From assembly GCA_025453505.1 (NCBI GenBank), contig JALOQG010000021.1, forward strand, positions 1-22,310: a stretch of DNA of 22,310 bases, in the 5' to 3' direction. Made by a program: the position numbers and the translations under genes. This stretch comes from Myxococcota bacterium (lineage in GTDB: Bacteria > Myxococcota_A > UBA9160 > PR03). Positions 6,842-15,019 of this stretch are shown here, piece by piece (positions within the stretch are counted from its first letter, which is position 1; each line of letters opens with the position of its first letter). Under the pieces are notes generated by a model. That model was not told where the DNA came from. It did not search any database and saw only the letters and a program-made list of their open reading frames with translations.

Positions 6842-8842
6842 CTACGGCGTCACGATCGGAAAGAGCCCGTCGGGCGAGTCGAGCAGCGAGAAGAACGAGA
6901 GCAGCTCGAGGCGGCTGCCTTCGACGGCGAGATCGTCGGAGAAGAGCATCTCGCGCAGGCCCGCCTGCTGCGTCGCGACCTTCACGAGGAAGTCGCGCGT
7001 CAGCCTCACCGTGGCGGCGGCGTTCGGGTCGGCGTCGCGCTGGCGCGCGTGCAGCACCGAGTCGTCGAGCGAGAGCACCCAGTTCTCGCCGAGATCGGTG
7101 AAGGTGAAGTTCAGCCGCAGCGACTTGCCGTCGGCCTTGGGTCCGTTCAGGCGCGACGCCATCGCCTCGAAGAAGGCATCGGCCGGCAGATGGCGCAGCA
7201 CCTCGGTCGCGGCTGCGGCGCTGGGCGGCCGCGCGGTGATGCCGTGGCGCAGCTCGTGCGCGCCGGACAGGTAGACGTCGCGCCAGGGCCCCGCCTCGGC
7301 CTGGTAGCCGAGCTGGTCGTAGGCGTCCGCGAGTAGCGCGCGCGCGTCCCGGTTCTTCGGATCGGCGAACACGACGTGGTTCACGAGCGTCGCGACCCAG
7401 CGGTATTCGCCGCGGTCGTACGCTTCGCGCGCGCGGCGCAGCACTTCGGCGGCGCCGCCCATCGCGTCGACGTAGCGGGTCGCCTCCTCCACGGGCGGCA
7501 GCGGATCGAGGTTGGCGGGATTCGCGTCGTACCAGCCGAAGTAGTTCTGGTACACCGCCTTCGCGTTGTGACGGATCGTTCCGTAGTAGCCGCGCACCGC
7601 GAAGTAGCCCGCGAGCGAAGCCGGGAACTCGAGCTCTTCGGCGATCTCGCGCGGCGTCGCGCCGCCGTTCGCGAGCCGCAGCGTCTGGTCGTGCAGGTAC
7701 TTGTACGCGTCGCGGTGCTTCGCGAGGTGCGCGAGCGAGCGCTCGTTGCCGAACACCGGCCAGTGGTGACTCGCGAATGCGACCTCGGCGTCGCCGAAGC
7801 GCGTGATCGCGTCGTCGAGGTAGCCGCTCCAGAGCAGGGCGTCGCGCACCTTCGCGCCGCGCAGCGTGTACAGGTTGTGGAGCGTGTGGGTCGCCAGCTC
7901 GGCGGAGCAGAACGCCTTCTTGTCGGGCAGGTAGAAGGTCAGCTCCGCCGGCGCCTCCGAGCTCGGCGCGAACTGGAACACGAAGGGGACGCCGTCGATC
8001 GTCATCTCCTGCGGCGTGCGGTCGACGAGATCCGTCGGCTCGACGAATCCCAGCGTGCCGATCGCGGGCGCCTTGCCGAGTCCCGTGTCGACGTGGCCGC
8101 GCGGGCTGCGCGCGAGCGGTATGCCGTACATGTACGCCGCCCTGCGTCCCATCGCGACGCCGGCCAGCACGTTCTCGCGCGTCGCCTCTTCGGTGAAGCC
8201 GTGCGGCGCGATGATGCGCAACGCCGCGCGGGCCGCGGGGTCCTCGGGCAGGATCGCCGCGACGCCGCCGAAGTGATCGGCGTGCGAATGCGTCAGGATC
8301 AGCGCGACGATCGGCGCGTCGCCGAGATGCCGGCGCGCGAAGGCGAGCGCGGCGGCCGCGGTCTCGCGCGACGTCAGCGGATCGACCGCGATCCAGCCCG
8401 TCGCGCCGCGGATCAGCGTCAGGTTCGAGATGTCGAAGCCGCGCACCTGGTAGACGCCCTCGACCACTTCGAAGAGCCCATGGATGCCGTTCAGCTTCGC
8501 CTGCCGCCACAAGCTCGGGTTGACGCTCGCGGGCGCATCGCCCGTCACGAACGCGTATTCGGCGGTGTCCCAGATCGGCCGCCCACGCTCGCCCGGACCC
8601 GCGACGAGCACCTCTTCGCTCGCGACGAGACCCCGGCGCGCGTCTTCGAAGTCCTGCGGATCCTCGAGCGGAAGCGCCCGCGCGACGGCGGCGTTCGCTT
8701 CTTCGGTGAAACGCGTCGGTGCCGAATGACCCTGCGCATCGGCGGTGCCGCCGTCGGTCGGGCGACCCGGCGCGGCCTCTTCGCGGCCGCATGCGAACGA
8801 CAGGGCGAGCGCGGAAAAGACGAGAGCGGTTCGGGCGTGCAT
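6842..8842 (-). CDS. Type III alkyl sulfatase (SdsA1/BDS1-like metallo-beta-lactamase fold)
   Basis: A 666-residue exported enzyme predicted to hydrolyse primary alkyl sulfates such as dodecyl sulfate to alcohol and sulfate. It starts with a signal sequence ending in SFACGRE, possibly a lipoprotein although the lipobox is poor. The binuclear zinc motif THSHADHFGG begins at T184, and further family segments include GFDISNLTLIRG, PSSEAPAELTFYLPD, and YYGTIRHN with YFGWYDANP. The C-terminus (from about residue 530) resembles the SCP2-like domain that binds the alkyl chain. The length is typical. The start at 8842 has GAGGAG upstream; the frame stays open further but then only shadows the divergent gene. 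Freed sulfate may link it loosely to the sulfur genes next door. Confidence 0.92.
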   Translation of the reverse strand: MHARTALVFSALALSFACGREEAAPGRPTDGGTADAQGHSAPTRFTEEANAAVARALPLEDPQDFEDARRGLVASEEVLVAGPGERGRPIWDTAEYAFVTGDAPASVNPSLWRQAKLNGIHGLFEVVEGVYQVRGFDISNLTLIRGATGWIAVDPLTSRETAAAALAFARRHLGDAPIVALILTHSHADHFGGVAAILPEDPAARAALRIIAPHGFTEEATRENVLAGVAMGRRAAYMYGIPLARSPRGHVDTGLGKAPAIGTLGFVEPTDLVDRTPQEMTIDGVPFVFQFAPSSEAPAELTFYLPDKKAFCSAELATHTLHNLYTLRGAKVRDALLWSGYLDDAITRFGDAEVAFASHHWPVFGNERSLAHLAKHRDAYKYLHDQTLRLANGGATPREIAEELEFPASLAGYFAVRGYYGTIRHNAKAVYQNYFGWYDANPANLDPLPPVEEATRYVDAMGGAAEVLRRAREAYDRGEYRWVATLVNHVVFADPKNRDARALLADAYDQLGYQAEAGPWRDVYLSGAHELRHGITARPPSAAAATEVLRHLPADAFFEAMASRLNGPKADGKSLRLNFTFTDLGENWVLSLDDSVLHARQRDADPNAAATVRLTRDFLVKVATQQAGLREMLFSDDLAVEGSRLELLSFFSLLDSPDGLFPIVTP

Positions 8843-8902
8843 GCGGGCTCCTCTTCGGCGCGGAGGGAACCGGAGTCCGGCGCGGAGCGCCAGCCGAGTT
8901 GC

Positions 8903-8908
8903 TATCGA
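8903..8908 (+). promoter_or_regulatory. Candidate extended -10 for a leaderless start
   Basis: GTTGC-TATCGA ends 6 bp before the ATG at 8915. There is no Shine-Dalgarno. It is the third element in the window with the same spacing, and it shares GAGTTGCTA with the site before 6588. Confidence 0.42.
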
Positions 8909-8914
8909 TCGCGC

Positions 8915-10606
8915 ATGCAGCGACCGGATTCCGATGCGACGGGCGCGGCGCGGCGCGTCCTGATCGTGGGCGGCGTGGCCGGCGGCGCCTCCTGCGCCGC
9001 GCGCCTGCGACGCCTCGACGAGTCGGCGTCGATCACGATCTTCGAACGCGGTCCGCACGTCTCGTTCGCCAACTGCGGCCTGCCCTACTACGTCGGCGGC
9101 GTGATCGCCGACGAGAGCGCGCTGCTCGTCGCGTCGCCCGCGCTCTTCCGCACCCGCTTCGACGTGGGCGTCGAGACGCAGACCGAGGCGATCGCGATCG
9201 ACCGCAGCATGCGCTCGCTGCGCGTCCGCGACCTGCGCAGCGGCGCCACGCGCGACGAACGCTTCGACGCGCTCGTGCTCGCGCCGGGCGCCGCACCCGT
9301 GCGCCCGCCGCTTCCCGGTGTGGACCTGCCCGGCGTCTTCGTCGTGCGCAGCATCCCCGACACGCAACGCATCCGCGCGCACATCGAGGAACGCCGCGCG
9401 CGTCGCGCGGTCGTCGTCGGCGGCGGCTTCATCGGTCTCGAGATGGCGGAGAACCTGCTGCACCGCGGCCTCGCCGTCGCGATCCTCGAGAAGCTGCCGC
9501 AGCTGATGCCGCCGCTCGATCCGGAGATGGCCGCGCCGGTGCGCGCGCATCTCGAGGCGAAGGGCGTCGCGCTGCATCTCGGCGACGGCCTCGCGCGCAT
9601 CGAGACTCGACCCGACGGCGGTCTCGCCGTCGTGTCGGAGGCGGGCCTGCGGCTCGCGGCCGATCTGGTGATCCTCGCGATCGGCGTGCGCCCCGAGGTC
9701 GGCCTCGCGCGCGATGCGGGTCTCACGCTCGGCGCGCGCGGCGGCATCGCCGTCGACGCACGCATGCGCACCAGCGATCCCGCCATCTGGGCCGTCGGCG
9801 ACGCGGTCGAAGTGCGCGACGTCGCGACCGGCGCCGACGTGATCGTGCCGCTCGCCGGGCCGGCGAACCGCCAGGGTCGCATCGCGGCCGAGGCGATCGC
9901 GGGCCGGACGACGCAGTTCCGTGGCGTGCAGGGAACCGCCGTGGTCGGCGTGCTCGGCATGACGGTCGCCGCGACGGGCGCGAGCGAGAAGTCGCTGCGC
10001 CGCGCCGGCCGCAGCGACTTCGCCAAGGTGTATCTGCACCCGGGCCATCACGCCGGCTACTACCCCGGCGCGCAGCCGATCCACGTCAAGCTGCTCTTCT
10101 CGACGCCGGACGGACGCATCCTCGGCGCGCAGGCGATCGGCACCGAGGGCGTGGACAAACGCGTCGACGTGATCGCCACGGCGATGCAGCTCGGCGGCAC
10201 CGTCCACGATCTCGCCGAGGCGGAGCTCTGCTATGCGCCGCAGTACGGATCGGCGAAGGATCCCGTGAACCTCGCCGGCATGATCGCGGCGAACGTGCTC
10301 GCGGGAGACATGCCGCTCGCCGACTGGGAGCGCCTCGGCGCCACCGACGCGCTCGTCGTCGACGTGCGACAGCCCGCCGAGTTCGCGGCGGGCGCGATCC
10401 CCGGCGCGATCAACCTGCCGCTGCCCGAGCTGCGCGCGCGCTTCGCCGAGCTGCCGTGCGACCGGACCCTGTGGCTGTGTTGTGCCGTCGGCCAGCGCGG
10501 CTACTACGCGACGCGCTTCCTGCTCCAGCACGGCTACGACGCGCGCAACCTCTCGGGCGGCTTCACGACCTACCGAGCGCTGCGCGACGCGGCGCTCGTG
10601 CCCTGA
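8915..10606 (+). CDS. CoA-disulfide reductase-like NADH oxidase with C-terminal rhodanese domain
   Basis: A 563-residue flavoprotein of the CoADR-RHD type, which reduces CoA disulfides, CoA persulfide or polysulfide with NAD(P)H. Order of domains: FAD-binding GGVAGGASCAARLRRLDE near the start; the single redox cysteine C54 in SFANCGLPYY; a NAD-binding VVVGGGFIGLEMAENL; FAD-binding AIWAVGDAVEV; a dimerisation domain with YYPGAQPIHVKLLF; and from about residue 465 a rhodanese domain (VVDVRQPAEFAAGAIPGA) whose active loop is CAVGQRG with C523, preceded by another cysteine. The length matches the fused family. It converges on the rhodanese lipoprotein gene with a 10-bp gap, and the neighbouring sulfur transporters support a role in persulfide metabolism. 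Confidence 0.92.
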   Translation: MQRPDSDATGAARRVLIVGGVAGGASCAARLRRLDESASITIFERGPHVSFANCGLPYYVGGVIADESALLVASPALFRTRFDVGVETQTEAIAIDRSMRSLRVRDLRSGATRDERFDALVLAPGAAPVRPPLPGVDLPGVFVVRSIPDTQRIRAHIEERRARRAVVVGGGFIGLEMAENLLHRGLAVAILEKLPQLMPPLDPEMAAPVRAHLEAKGVALHLGDGLARIETRPDGGLAVVSEAGLRLAADLVILAIGVRPEVGLARDAGLTLGARGGIAVDARMRTSDPAIWAVGDAVEVRDVATGADVIVPLAGPANRQGRIAAEAIAGRTTQFRGVQGTAVVGVLGMTVAATGASEKSLRRAGRSDFAKVYLHPGHHAGYYPGAQPIHVKLLFSTPDGRILGAQAIGTEGVDKRVDVIATAMQLGGTVHDLAEAELCYAPQYGSAKDPVNLAGMIAANVLAGDMPLADWERLGATDALVVDVRQPAEFAAGAIPGAINLPLPELRARFAELPCDRTLWLCCAVGQRGYYATRFLLQHGYDARNLSGGFTTYRALRDAALVP

Positions 10607-10616
10607 AAGCGGCGGC

Positions 10617-10994
10617 TCAGCGCTGGACCGGAAGCCCGCTCGCTCGATACGCCGACATGTGTCCGGCGAGCGAGCGCACCGAGGAGAACCCGGCGCCGGC
10701 CAGCGCGGCGGTCGCCTTCGACGCGCGCGGACCCTTCTCGCAGTAGACGACGACGGGAGCGCCGCGGCGTGCTTCGATCTCGCCGATCCGCGACGCGAGC
10801 TCGTCGTGCGGAACGTTGACGGCGCCGGGCACGTGGCCCGTCGCGTACTCCTCGGGGGTACGCACGTCGAGGACGAGCGCGCCCTGCTGTGACAGCGCGA
10901 GCACTTCGTCCGGCGCGACGTCGCCGGAGGCGCCGGACTCCGCTCCGCATCCCGCCGCGAGCGACGCCAGCACGAGAAACGCCGTGCGCTTCAC
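10617..10994 (-). CDS. Rhodanese-like lipoprotein
   Basis: A 125-residue single-domain rhodanese with a lipoprotein signal (lipobox LAAGC), so it is probably anchored in the periplasm. The domain shows VLDVRTPEEYATGHVPGA and the active loop YCEKGPRAS with the sulfur-carrying cysteine. It is predicted to take up sulfane sulfur from thiosulfate or persulfides and pass it on. The GTG start at 10994 overlaps the stop of the YeeE/YedE gene by 4 bp (GTGA), and GGAGGG lies just upstream. It is the last gene of the seven-gene operon that begins at 16350. Confidence 0.9.
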   Translation of the reverse strand: MKRTAFLVLASLAAGCGAESGASGDVAPDEVLALSQQGALVLDVRTPEEYATGHVPGAVNVPHDELASRIGEIEARRGAPVVVYCEKGPRASKATAALAGAGFSSVRSLAGHMSAYRASGLPVQR

Positions 10995-11416
10995 GATCCC
11001 TCCGCGCCGCGCGTCGCGATGCGGTGTGCGAGGACGGCGGCGAACATCGCGGCGACGAAGACGAACACCGACGTCGAGCCGCGCACGAGGCTCGCGAGCG
11101 CGGGACCCGGGCACAGACCCACGAGCCCCCACCCGATGCCGAAGAGCACGGCGCCGCCGACGAGGCGCGCGTCGAGATCGCTGCGCGTCGGCCACGCGAA
11201 GCGACCACCGAGCCACGGCCCGTCCTCGCGGCGCGCCCACGCGGTGCCGACGCTCGTGACCGCGAGCCCGGCGCCCATGACGAAGATCAGCGTCGGATCC
11301 CACGCGCCCGCGACGTCGAGGAAGCCGAGCACCCGCGCGGGATCCGTCATGCCCGAGATCGCGAGCCCGGCGCCGAACACGAGACCGCAGGCGAGCGCCA
11401 CCAGCGTCCTGCCCAT
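10991..11416 (-). CDS. YeeE/YedE-family (DUF6691-like) sulfur transporter half, CPGPA type
   Basis: A 141-residue integral membrane protein with about four hydrophobic segments. It carries the half-transporter motifs SGMTDPARVLGFLD near residue 20 and GLCPGPALASL, whose cysteine faces the pore in thiosulfate-transporting YeeE. Together with the upstream gene it corresponds to the two halves of full-length YeeE/YedE, as in the PmpA/PmpB pairs of other proteobacteria. Its ATG (11416) overlaps the stop of the upstream half by one base (TGATG), which suggests translational coupling and equal amounts. Family assignment is firm; thiosulfate or persulfide as substrate is inferred. Confidence 0.88.
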   Translation of the reverse strand: MGRTLVALACGLVFGAGLAISGMTDPARVLGFLDVAGAWDPTLIFVMGAGLAVTSVGTAWARREDGPWLGGRFAWPTRSDLDARLVGGAVLFGIGWGLVGLCPGPALASLVRGSTSVFVFVAAMFAAVLAHRIATRGAEGS

Positions 11417-11844
11417 CACGCGTTCCCGATCCAATGGCGCACGACGAACACGGTGATCGCGGCGACGGCCATGAAGGTCGCGGTCGCGACGAACGACCGG
11501 CGCGATCCGCGCGAGATGCCGCAGATGCCGTGGCCGCTCGTGCAGCCGCTGCCGATCTGCGTGCCGAGCCCCACCAGCACGCCGCCCGCGACGAGCAGCG
11601 GCGTCGAGTCGGTGATCGTCAGCGCGGTCGTCGCGGGCGCGACGAGCCCGGTGAGCCAGGCGCCGAGCGGCAACCCGAGCAGGAACGCGACGCGCCAGCC
11701 GAGATCGCCGGTCGCCGCAAAGAAGGAGCGGCCGAGGATCCCGCTGATGCCGGCGATGCGGCCGTTCGCGAGCAGCAGCACGCTGCTCGCGACGCCGATC
11801 ATCACGCCGCCGAGCAGCGCCGCTCCGACGGGGACGTCTTCCAT
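11416..11844 (-). CDS. YeeE/YedE-family sulfur transporter half, GCTSGHG type
   Basis: A 142-residue membrane protein, the other half of the YeeE/YedE pair. The signature GSGCTSGHGICGISR is present with both cysteines, and ANGRIAGISGILGR matches the family N-terminus. In structurally studied YeeE, cysteines in these loops relay thiosulfate through the membrane by transient hydrogen bonding. The gene starts 3 bp after the MacB stop and overlaps the second half by one base. It is the junction between the exporter genes and the sulfur genes of this operon. Confidence 0.9.
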   Translation of the reverse strand: MEDVPVGAALLGGVMIGVASSVLLLANGRIAGISGILGRSFFAATGDLGWRVAFLLGLPLGAWLTGLVAPATTALTITDSTPLLVAGGVLVGLGTQIGSGCTSGHGICGISRGSRRSFVATATFMAVAAITVFVVRHWIGNA

Positions 11845-11847
11845 GCT

Positions 11848-13080
11848 TCATTCGTACCGCAAGGCCGCGATCGGATCGAGCGAAGCGGCCTTGCGCGCGG
11901 GATAGAAGCCGAAGAAGACGCCGACCGCGGCGGAGAAGAGCACGGCGCCGAACACGGCGCCCGGCGAGACGAGGGTCGGCCAGCCGGCCAGCGCCGAGAC
12001 GAGCCGCGCACTTCCGATCCCGAGCGCCGCGCCCAACAACCCGCCGAGCAGCGAGAGCGCAATCGCCTCGACCAGGAACTGGAGCAGGATGTGCCGGCCC
12101 TTGGCGCCGACCGCCATGCGCACGCCGATCTCGCGCGTGCGCTCGGTCACCGACACCAGCAGGATGTTCATGATCCCGATGCCGCCGACCAGCAGCGAGA
12201 TCGAAGCGACGGCGAGCAGCAGCGACGTCATCACGCGGCTCGCAGTCTGCGAGGCCTGCGCCATCTCGCCGAGGTCGCGCACCGTGAAGTCGTCGTCCTG
12301 CCCGGGCTGGATGCGATGGCGCTGGCGCAGCAGGGTCGTGATCTGTTCTTCCGCGACGCTGATCTCCGCCGCCGAGCGCGCCGTCGCGAAGATCATGTCG
12401 ACGGCGCCCAGGAACTCGGTACCGAGCACGCGGCGCTCCGCGGTCGAGAACGGAATCAGCGCGACGTCGTCCTGGTCCTGTCCCCACATCGTCTGGCCCT
12501 TGCGCTGGAGCACGCCGATCACGCGAAACGGGACGTCCTTGAGCCGGATCGTCGCGCCGATCGGATCCTCGCCGGGACCGAAGAGCTCGTCGGCGACGGT
12601 GCGGCCGAGCACCGTGACGCGGTTCGCGGTGTCCTCGTCGCGCTGTCCGAAGAACTCGCCCTGCGCCATGCTCCAGCCCCGCACCGTCATGTAGTCCGGC
12701 GAGACGCCCTGCACCGACGTCGACCAGTTGCGCTCGCCGTAGACGGCCTGCGCGACCGCGCGCTTGAACCACGTGACGCCGTCGATTGCGCTCGACTCCT
12801 CGGCGATGCGCTGCGCGTCCTGCACCGTCAGCGTCGAGACGCCGCCCCAGCCGGAGCGCGCGCCGCTGCTCGTCGTCGCGCCGGGCATGACCATCAGCAG
12901 GTTGGTGCCGAGACTCTCGATCTGTTTCTGGACGGCGTAGTTCGCGCCGCGGCCGATGCTGACCATCGCGATCACCGCGGCGACGCCGATCACGATGCCG
13001 AGCGTCGTCAGCCCCGAGCGCAGCTTGTTGCGGCGCAGCGCGCGCAGCGCCGCCCGCAGCGTCATGACGAGCACCCTCAT
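11848..13080 (-). CDS. MacB-type ABC transporter permease (FtsX domain)
   Basis: A 410-residue permease of the MacB/LolC group. One membrane helix lies at the N-terminus (KLRSGLTTLGIVIGVAAVI), followed by a large periplasmic MacB_PCD domain (about residues 50-275) and three C-terminal helices with the FtsX hallmark GGIGIMNILLVSVTERTREI. Helices transmit ATP-driven movement to the periplasm to push substrates into the TolC channel. Unlike E. coli MacB the ATPase is a separate gene, overlapping by 4 bp (ATGA). The stop is 3 bp before the first YeeE/YedE half. Substrate unknown. Confidence 0.92.
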   Translation of the reverse strand: MRVLVMTLRAALRALRRNKLRSGLTTLGIVIGVAAVIAMVSIGRGANYAVQKQIESLGTNLLMVMPGATTSSGARSGWGGVSTLTVQDAQRIAEESSAIDGVTWFKRAVAQAVYGERNWSTSVQGVSPDYMTVRGWSMAQGEFFGQRDEDTANRVTVLGRTVADELFGPGEDPIGATIRLKDVPFRVIGVLQRKGQTMWGQDQDDVALIPFSTAERRVLGTEFLGAVDMIFATARSAAEISVAEEQITTLLRQRHRIQPGQDDDFTVRDLGEMAQASQTASRVMTSLLLAVASISLLVGGIGIMNILLVSVTERTREIGVRMAVGAKGRHILLQFLVEAIALSLLGGLLGAALGIGSARLVSALAGWPTLVSPGAVFGAVLFSAAVGVFFGFYPARKAASLDPIAALRYE

Positions 13081-13796
13081 GCGCGCACCCCGGCGACCGC
13101 GACGCGCGGCGTCTGGCGCGTGTCGGAAATCACCTCCCCGTCGCGGAAGGTGATCACGCGCGCGAAGTGCGCCGCGATGTCGGGCTCGTGCGTGACGACG
13201 ATCAGCGTGAGGCCCGACTCGCGCTGCAGCCGCTGGAAGATCTCGAGGATCTCCATGCTGGAGCGCGTGTCGAGGTTGCCGGTCGGCTCGTCGGCGAGGA
13301 TCAGACGCGGCTGGTTCACGAGCGCACGCGCGATCGCGACACGCTGCTGCTGACCGCCGGAGAGCTGATTCGGCAGATGCTGCTCGCGCCCGGCGAGACC
13401 GACGGCGCGCAGCGCTTCGTTGGCGCGCGTCGCCTGCTCGGCCGCCGCGACACCCGCGTACACGAGCGGCAGCTCGACGTTCTCGAGCGCGCTGGTGCGC
13501 GGGATCAGGTTGAAGCTCTGGAACACGAAGCCGATCTCGCGGCAGCGCAGCTCGGCGCGTTCGTCGGCGGACGCGTTCGCGATCTCGCGTCCGCCCAGCC
13601 GAAAGGATCCCGAGGTCGGCCGGTCGAGACAGCCGAGCACGTTCATGAACGTGGACTTGCCCGAGCCCGACGCGCCCATCACGGCCACCGACTCGCCAGC
13701 CTCGATCTCGAGCGTGACGCCGCGCAGCGCTTCGACTCGCAGGTCGCCCTGCTCGTAGACCTTCCACAGGTCGCGCACTTCGATCAGCGCGGCCAC
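13077..13796 (-). CDS. MacB/LolD-type ABC transporter ATPase
   Basis: A 239-residue ATPase of the MacB/LolD group. Walker A GASGSGKS is at residues 41-48, the Q-loop is VFQSFNLIPR, the signature LSGGQQQR, Walker B LILADEPTGNLD and the switch histidine VVTHE. A GTG at 13796 is the likely start, 5 bp after the adaptor stop; no strong Shine-Dalgarno is seen, so it is probably translated by coupling. The C-terminus carries about 20 residues (RQTPRVAVAGVRA) beyond the core domain. It powers the permease encoded next. Confidence 0.92.
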   Translation of the reverse strand: MAALIEVRDLWKVYEQGDLRVEALRGVTLEIEAGESVAVMGASGSGKSTFMNVLGCLDRPTSGSFRLGGREIANASADERAELRCREIGFVFQSFNLIPRTSALENVELPLVYAGVAAAEQATRANEALRAVGLAGREQHLPNQLSGGQQQRVAIARALVNQPRLILADEPTGNLDTRSSMEILEIFQRLQRESGLTLIVVTHEPDIAAHFARVITFRDGEVISDTRQTPRVAVAGVRA

Positions 13797-13801
13797 CGCG
13801 G

Positions 13802-15019
13802 TCAGCGGCGCCGCTGCGGCTGGAACGGCGACACGGCGGGAGTCGACTCGTCGTCCGCGGCGCGTTCCATCGCGACGACCACGGCCGCGCCCGGCGCGAG
13901 ATCGCCCGCCACGAGTTCGGCCCAGCGGTCGTTGCGCAGCCCGGTTTCGAGCGTGACCGCCTCGAGCCGATCGCGCGCGCCGAGCCGCCACACGACCGGC
14001 GCGTCGCCTTCCGGCGGCGGCGCGTCCGCGGGACGGAAGCGCAGCGCGCGCAGCGGCACGCGCACGACGTCGTCGCGGCGCGCCGTCGTGATCGAGACGG
14101 TCGCCGTCATGCCGGGCTTGAGCAGTAGATCGGGATTGGCGACCGCGATCACGACGTCGTAGGTCACGACGTTCTGCAGCGTCACGGGCGCGTTGCGCAC
14201 CTGGACGACGCGGCCTTCGAAGCGCGCGTCGGGATGTGCGTCCACGCTGAACCACGCCGGCTGTCCCTCGTGGACGCCGCCGATGTCGGATTCGCTGACG
14301 TTCGCGTTGACCTGCATCTTGGTCAGGTCCTGCGCGATCTGGAAGAGCGTCGGCGTCTGGAAGCTGGCCGCGACCGTCTGTCCGACGTCCACGCTGCGCG
14401 AGACCACGACGCCGTCCACCGGCGACGTGATGTCGGTGTAGCCGAGGTTGATGCGCGCCTCTGCGAGCTGTGCGGCCGCCTGCTGCACGCCGGCCTGGTC
14501 GAGCGCGAGCTGGGCCTTCGCCTGGTCGAAGTCGCTGCGCGCGGTGTCGAGGTCGTTCTGCGCGATCAGGTTGCGCGCCCGCAGCGTCCGATTGCGCTCG
14601 TAGCCGAGCTGCTTCAGCGCGAGATCGGCGCGCGACTTGGCGACCTTCGCCTCCGCGTTCGCGACGTTCGCCTCGGCCTGCTGCACCTTCACCTCGAACG
14701 GACGCGGGTCGATGCGCGCGACCCTCTGTCCTTTCTGGACGGGCGAGTTGAAATCCACGTAGAGTTCGAGGATCGGGCCGGAGACGTAGGTGCCGACCTG
14801 CACGGTCGTCACCGGGTTCACGGCGCCGGTCGCCGTGACGACGACTTCGATCGGACCGCGATCGATCGCTTCGGTGACGTAACCGATTTCCGGATCGGCG
14901 CCCGCGCAGGACCACCAGAGCGCGACGGCGACGAGCGCCGCCGCGAGCGCGGCGCCGATCCAGAGGGATCGCGTGCGGGCGCGCGAGGCCGGGACGGTGG
15001 TGGCGGGCGTCGCGTTCAC
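13802..15019 (-). CDS. MacA-like periplasmic adaptor (RND/HlyD family)
   Basis: A 405-residue membrane fusion protein joining the MacB complex to TolC. One N-terminal helix anchors it (SLWIGAALAAALVAVALWW), then a barrel-sandwich half (TGAVNPVTTVQVG), a long coiled-coil hairpin rich in Ala/Glu/Lys (about residues 110-185), the second half TDITSPVDGVVVSRSVDVGQ, and beta-barrel and membrane-proximal domains. The C-terminus is extended, acidic and proline-containing. The GTG start (15019) overlaps the TolC stop by 4 bp. Confidence 0.9.
   Translation of the reverse strand: MNATPATTVPASRARTRSLWIGAALAAALVAVALWWSCAGADPEIGYVTEAIDRGPIEVVVTATGAVNPVTTVQVGTYVSGPILELYVDFNSPVQKGQRVARIDPRPFEVKVQQAEANVANAEAKVAKSRADLALKQLGYERNRTLRARNLIAQNDLDTARSDFDQAKAQLALDQAGVQQAAAQLAEARINLGYTDITSPVDGVVVSRSVDVGQTVAASFQTPTLFQIAQDLTKMQVNANVSESDIGGVHEGQPAWFSVDAHPDARFEGRVVQVRNAPVTLQNVVTYDVVIAVANPDLLLKPGMTATVSITTARRDDVVRVPLRALRFRPADAPPPEGDAPVVWRLGARDRLEAVTLETGLRNDRWAELVAGDLAPGAAVVVAMERAADDESTPAVSPFQPQRRR

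Noticed and set aside
7376..8914. A long plus-strand extension upstream of the CoA-disulfide reductase frame
   Set aside because: It is antisense to the well-supported alkyl sulfatase and has low-complexity composition; the real start is ATG 8915.
8843..10531. A long minus-strand extension upstream of the alkyl sulfatase frame
   Set aside because: It runs antisense to the CoA-disulfide reductase; the signal sequence and ribosome site mark 8842 as the start.
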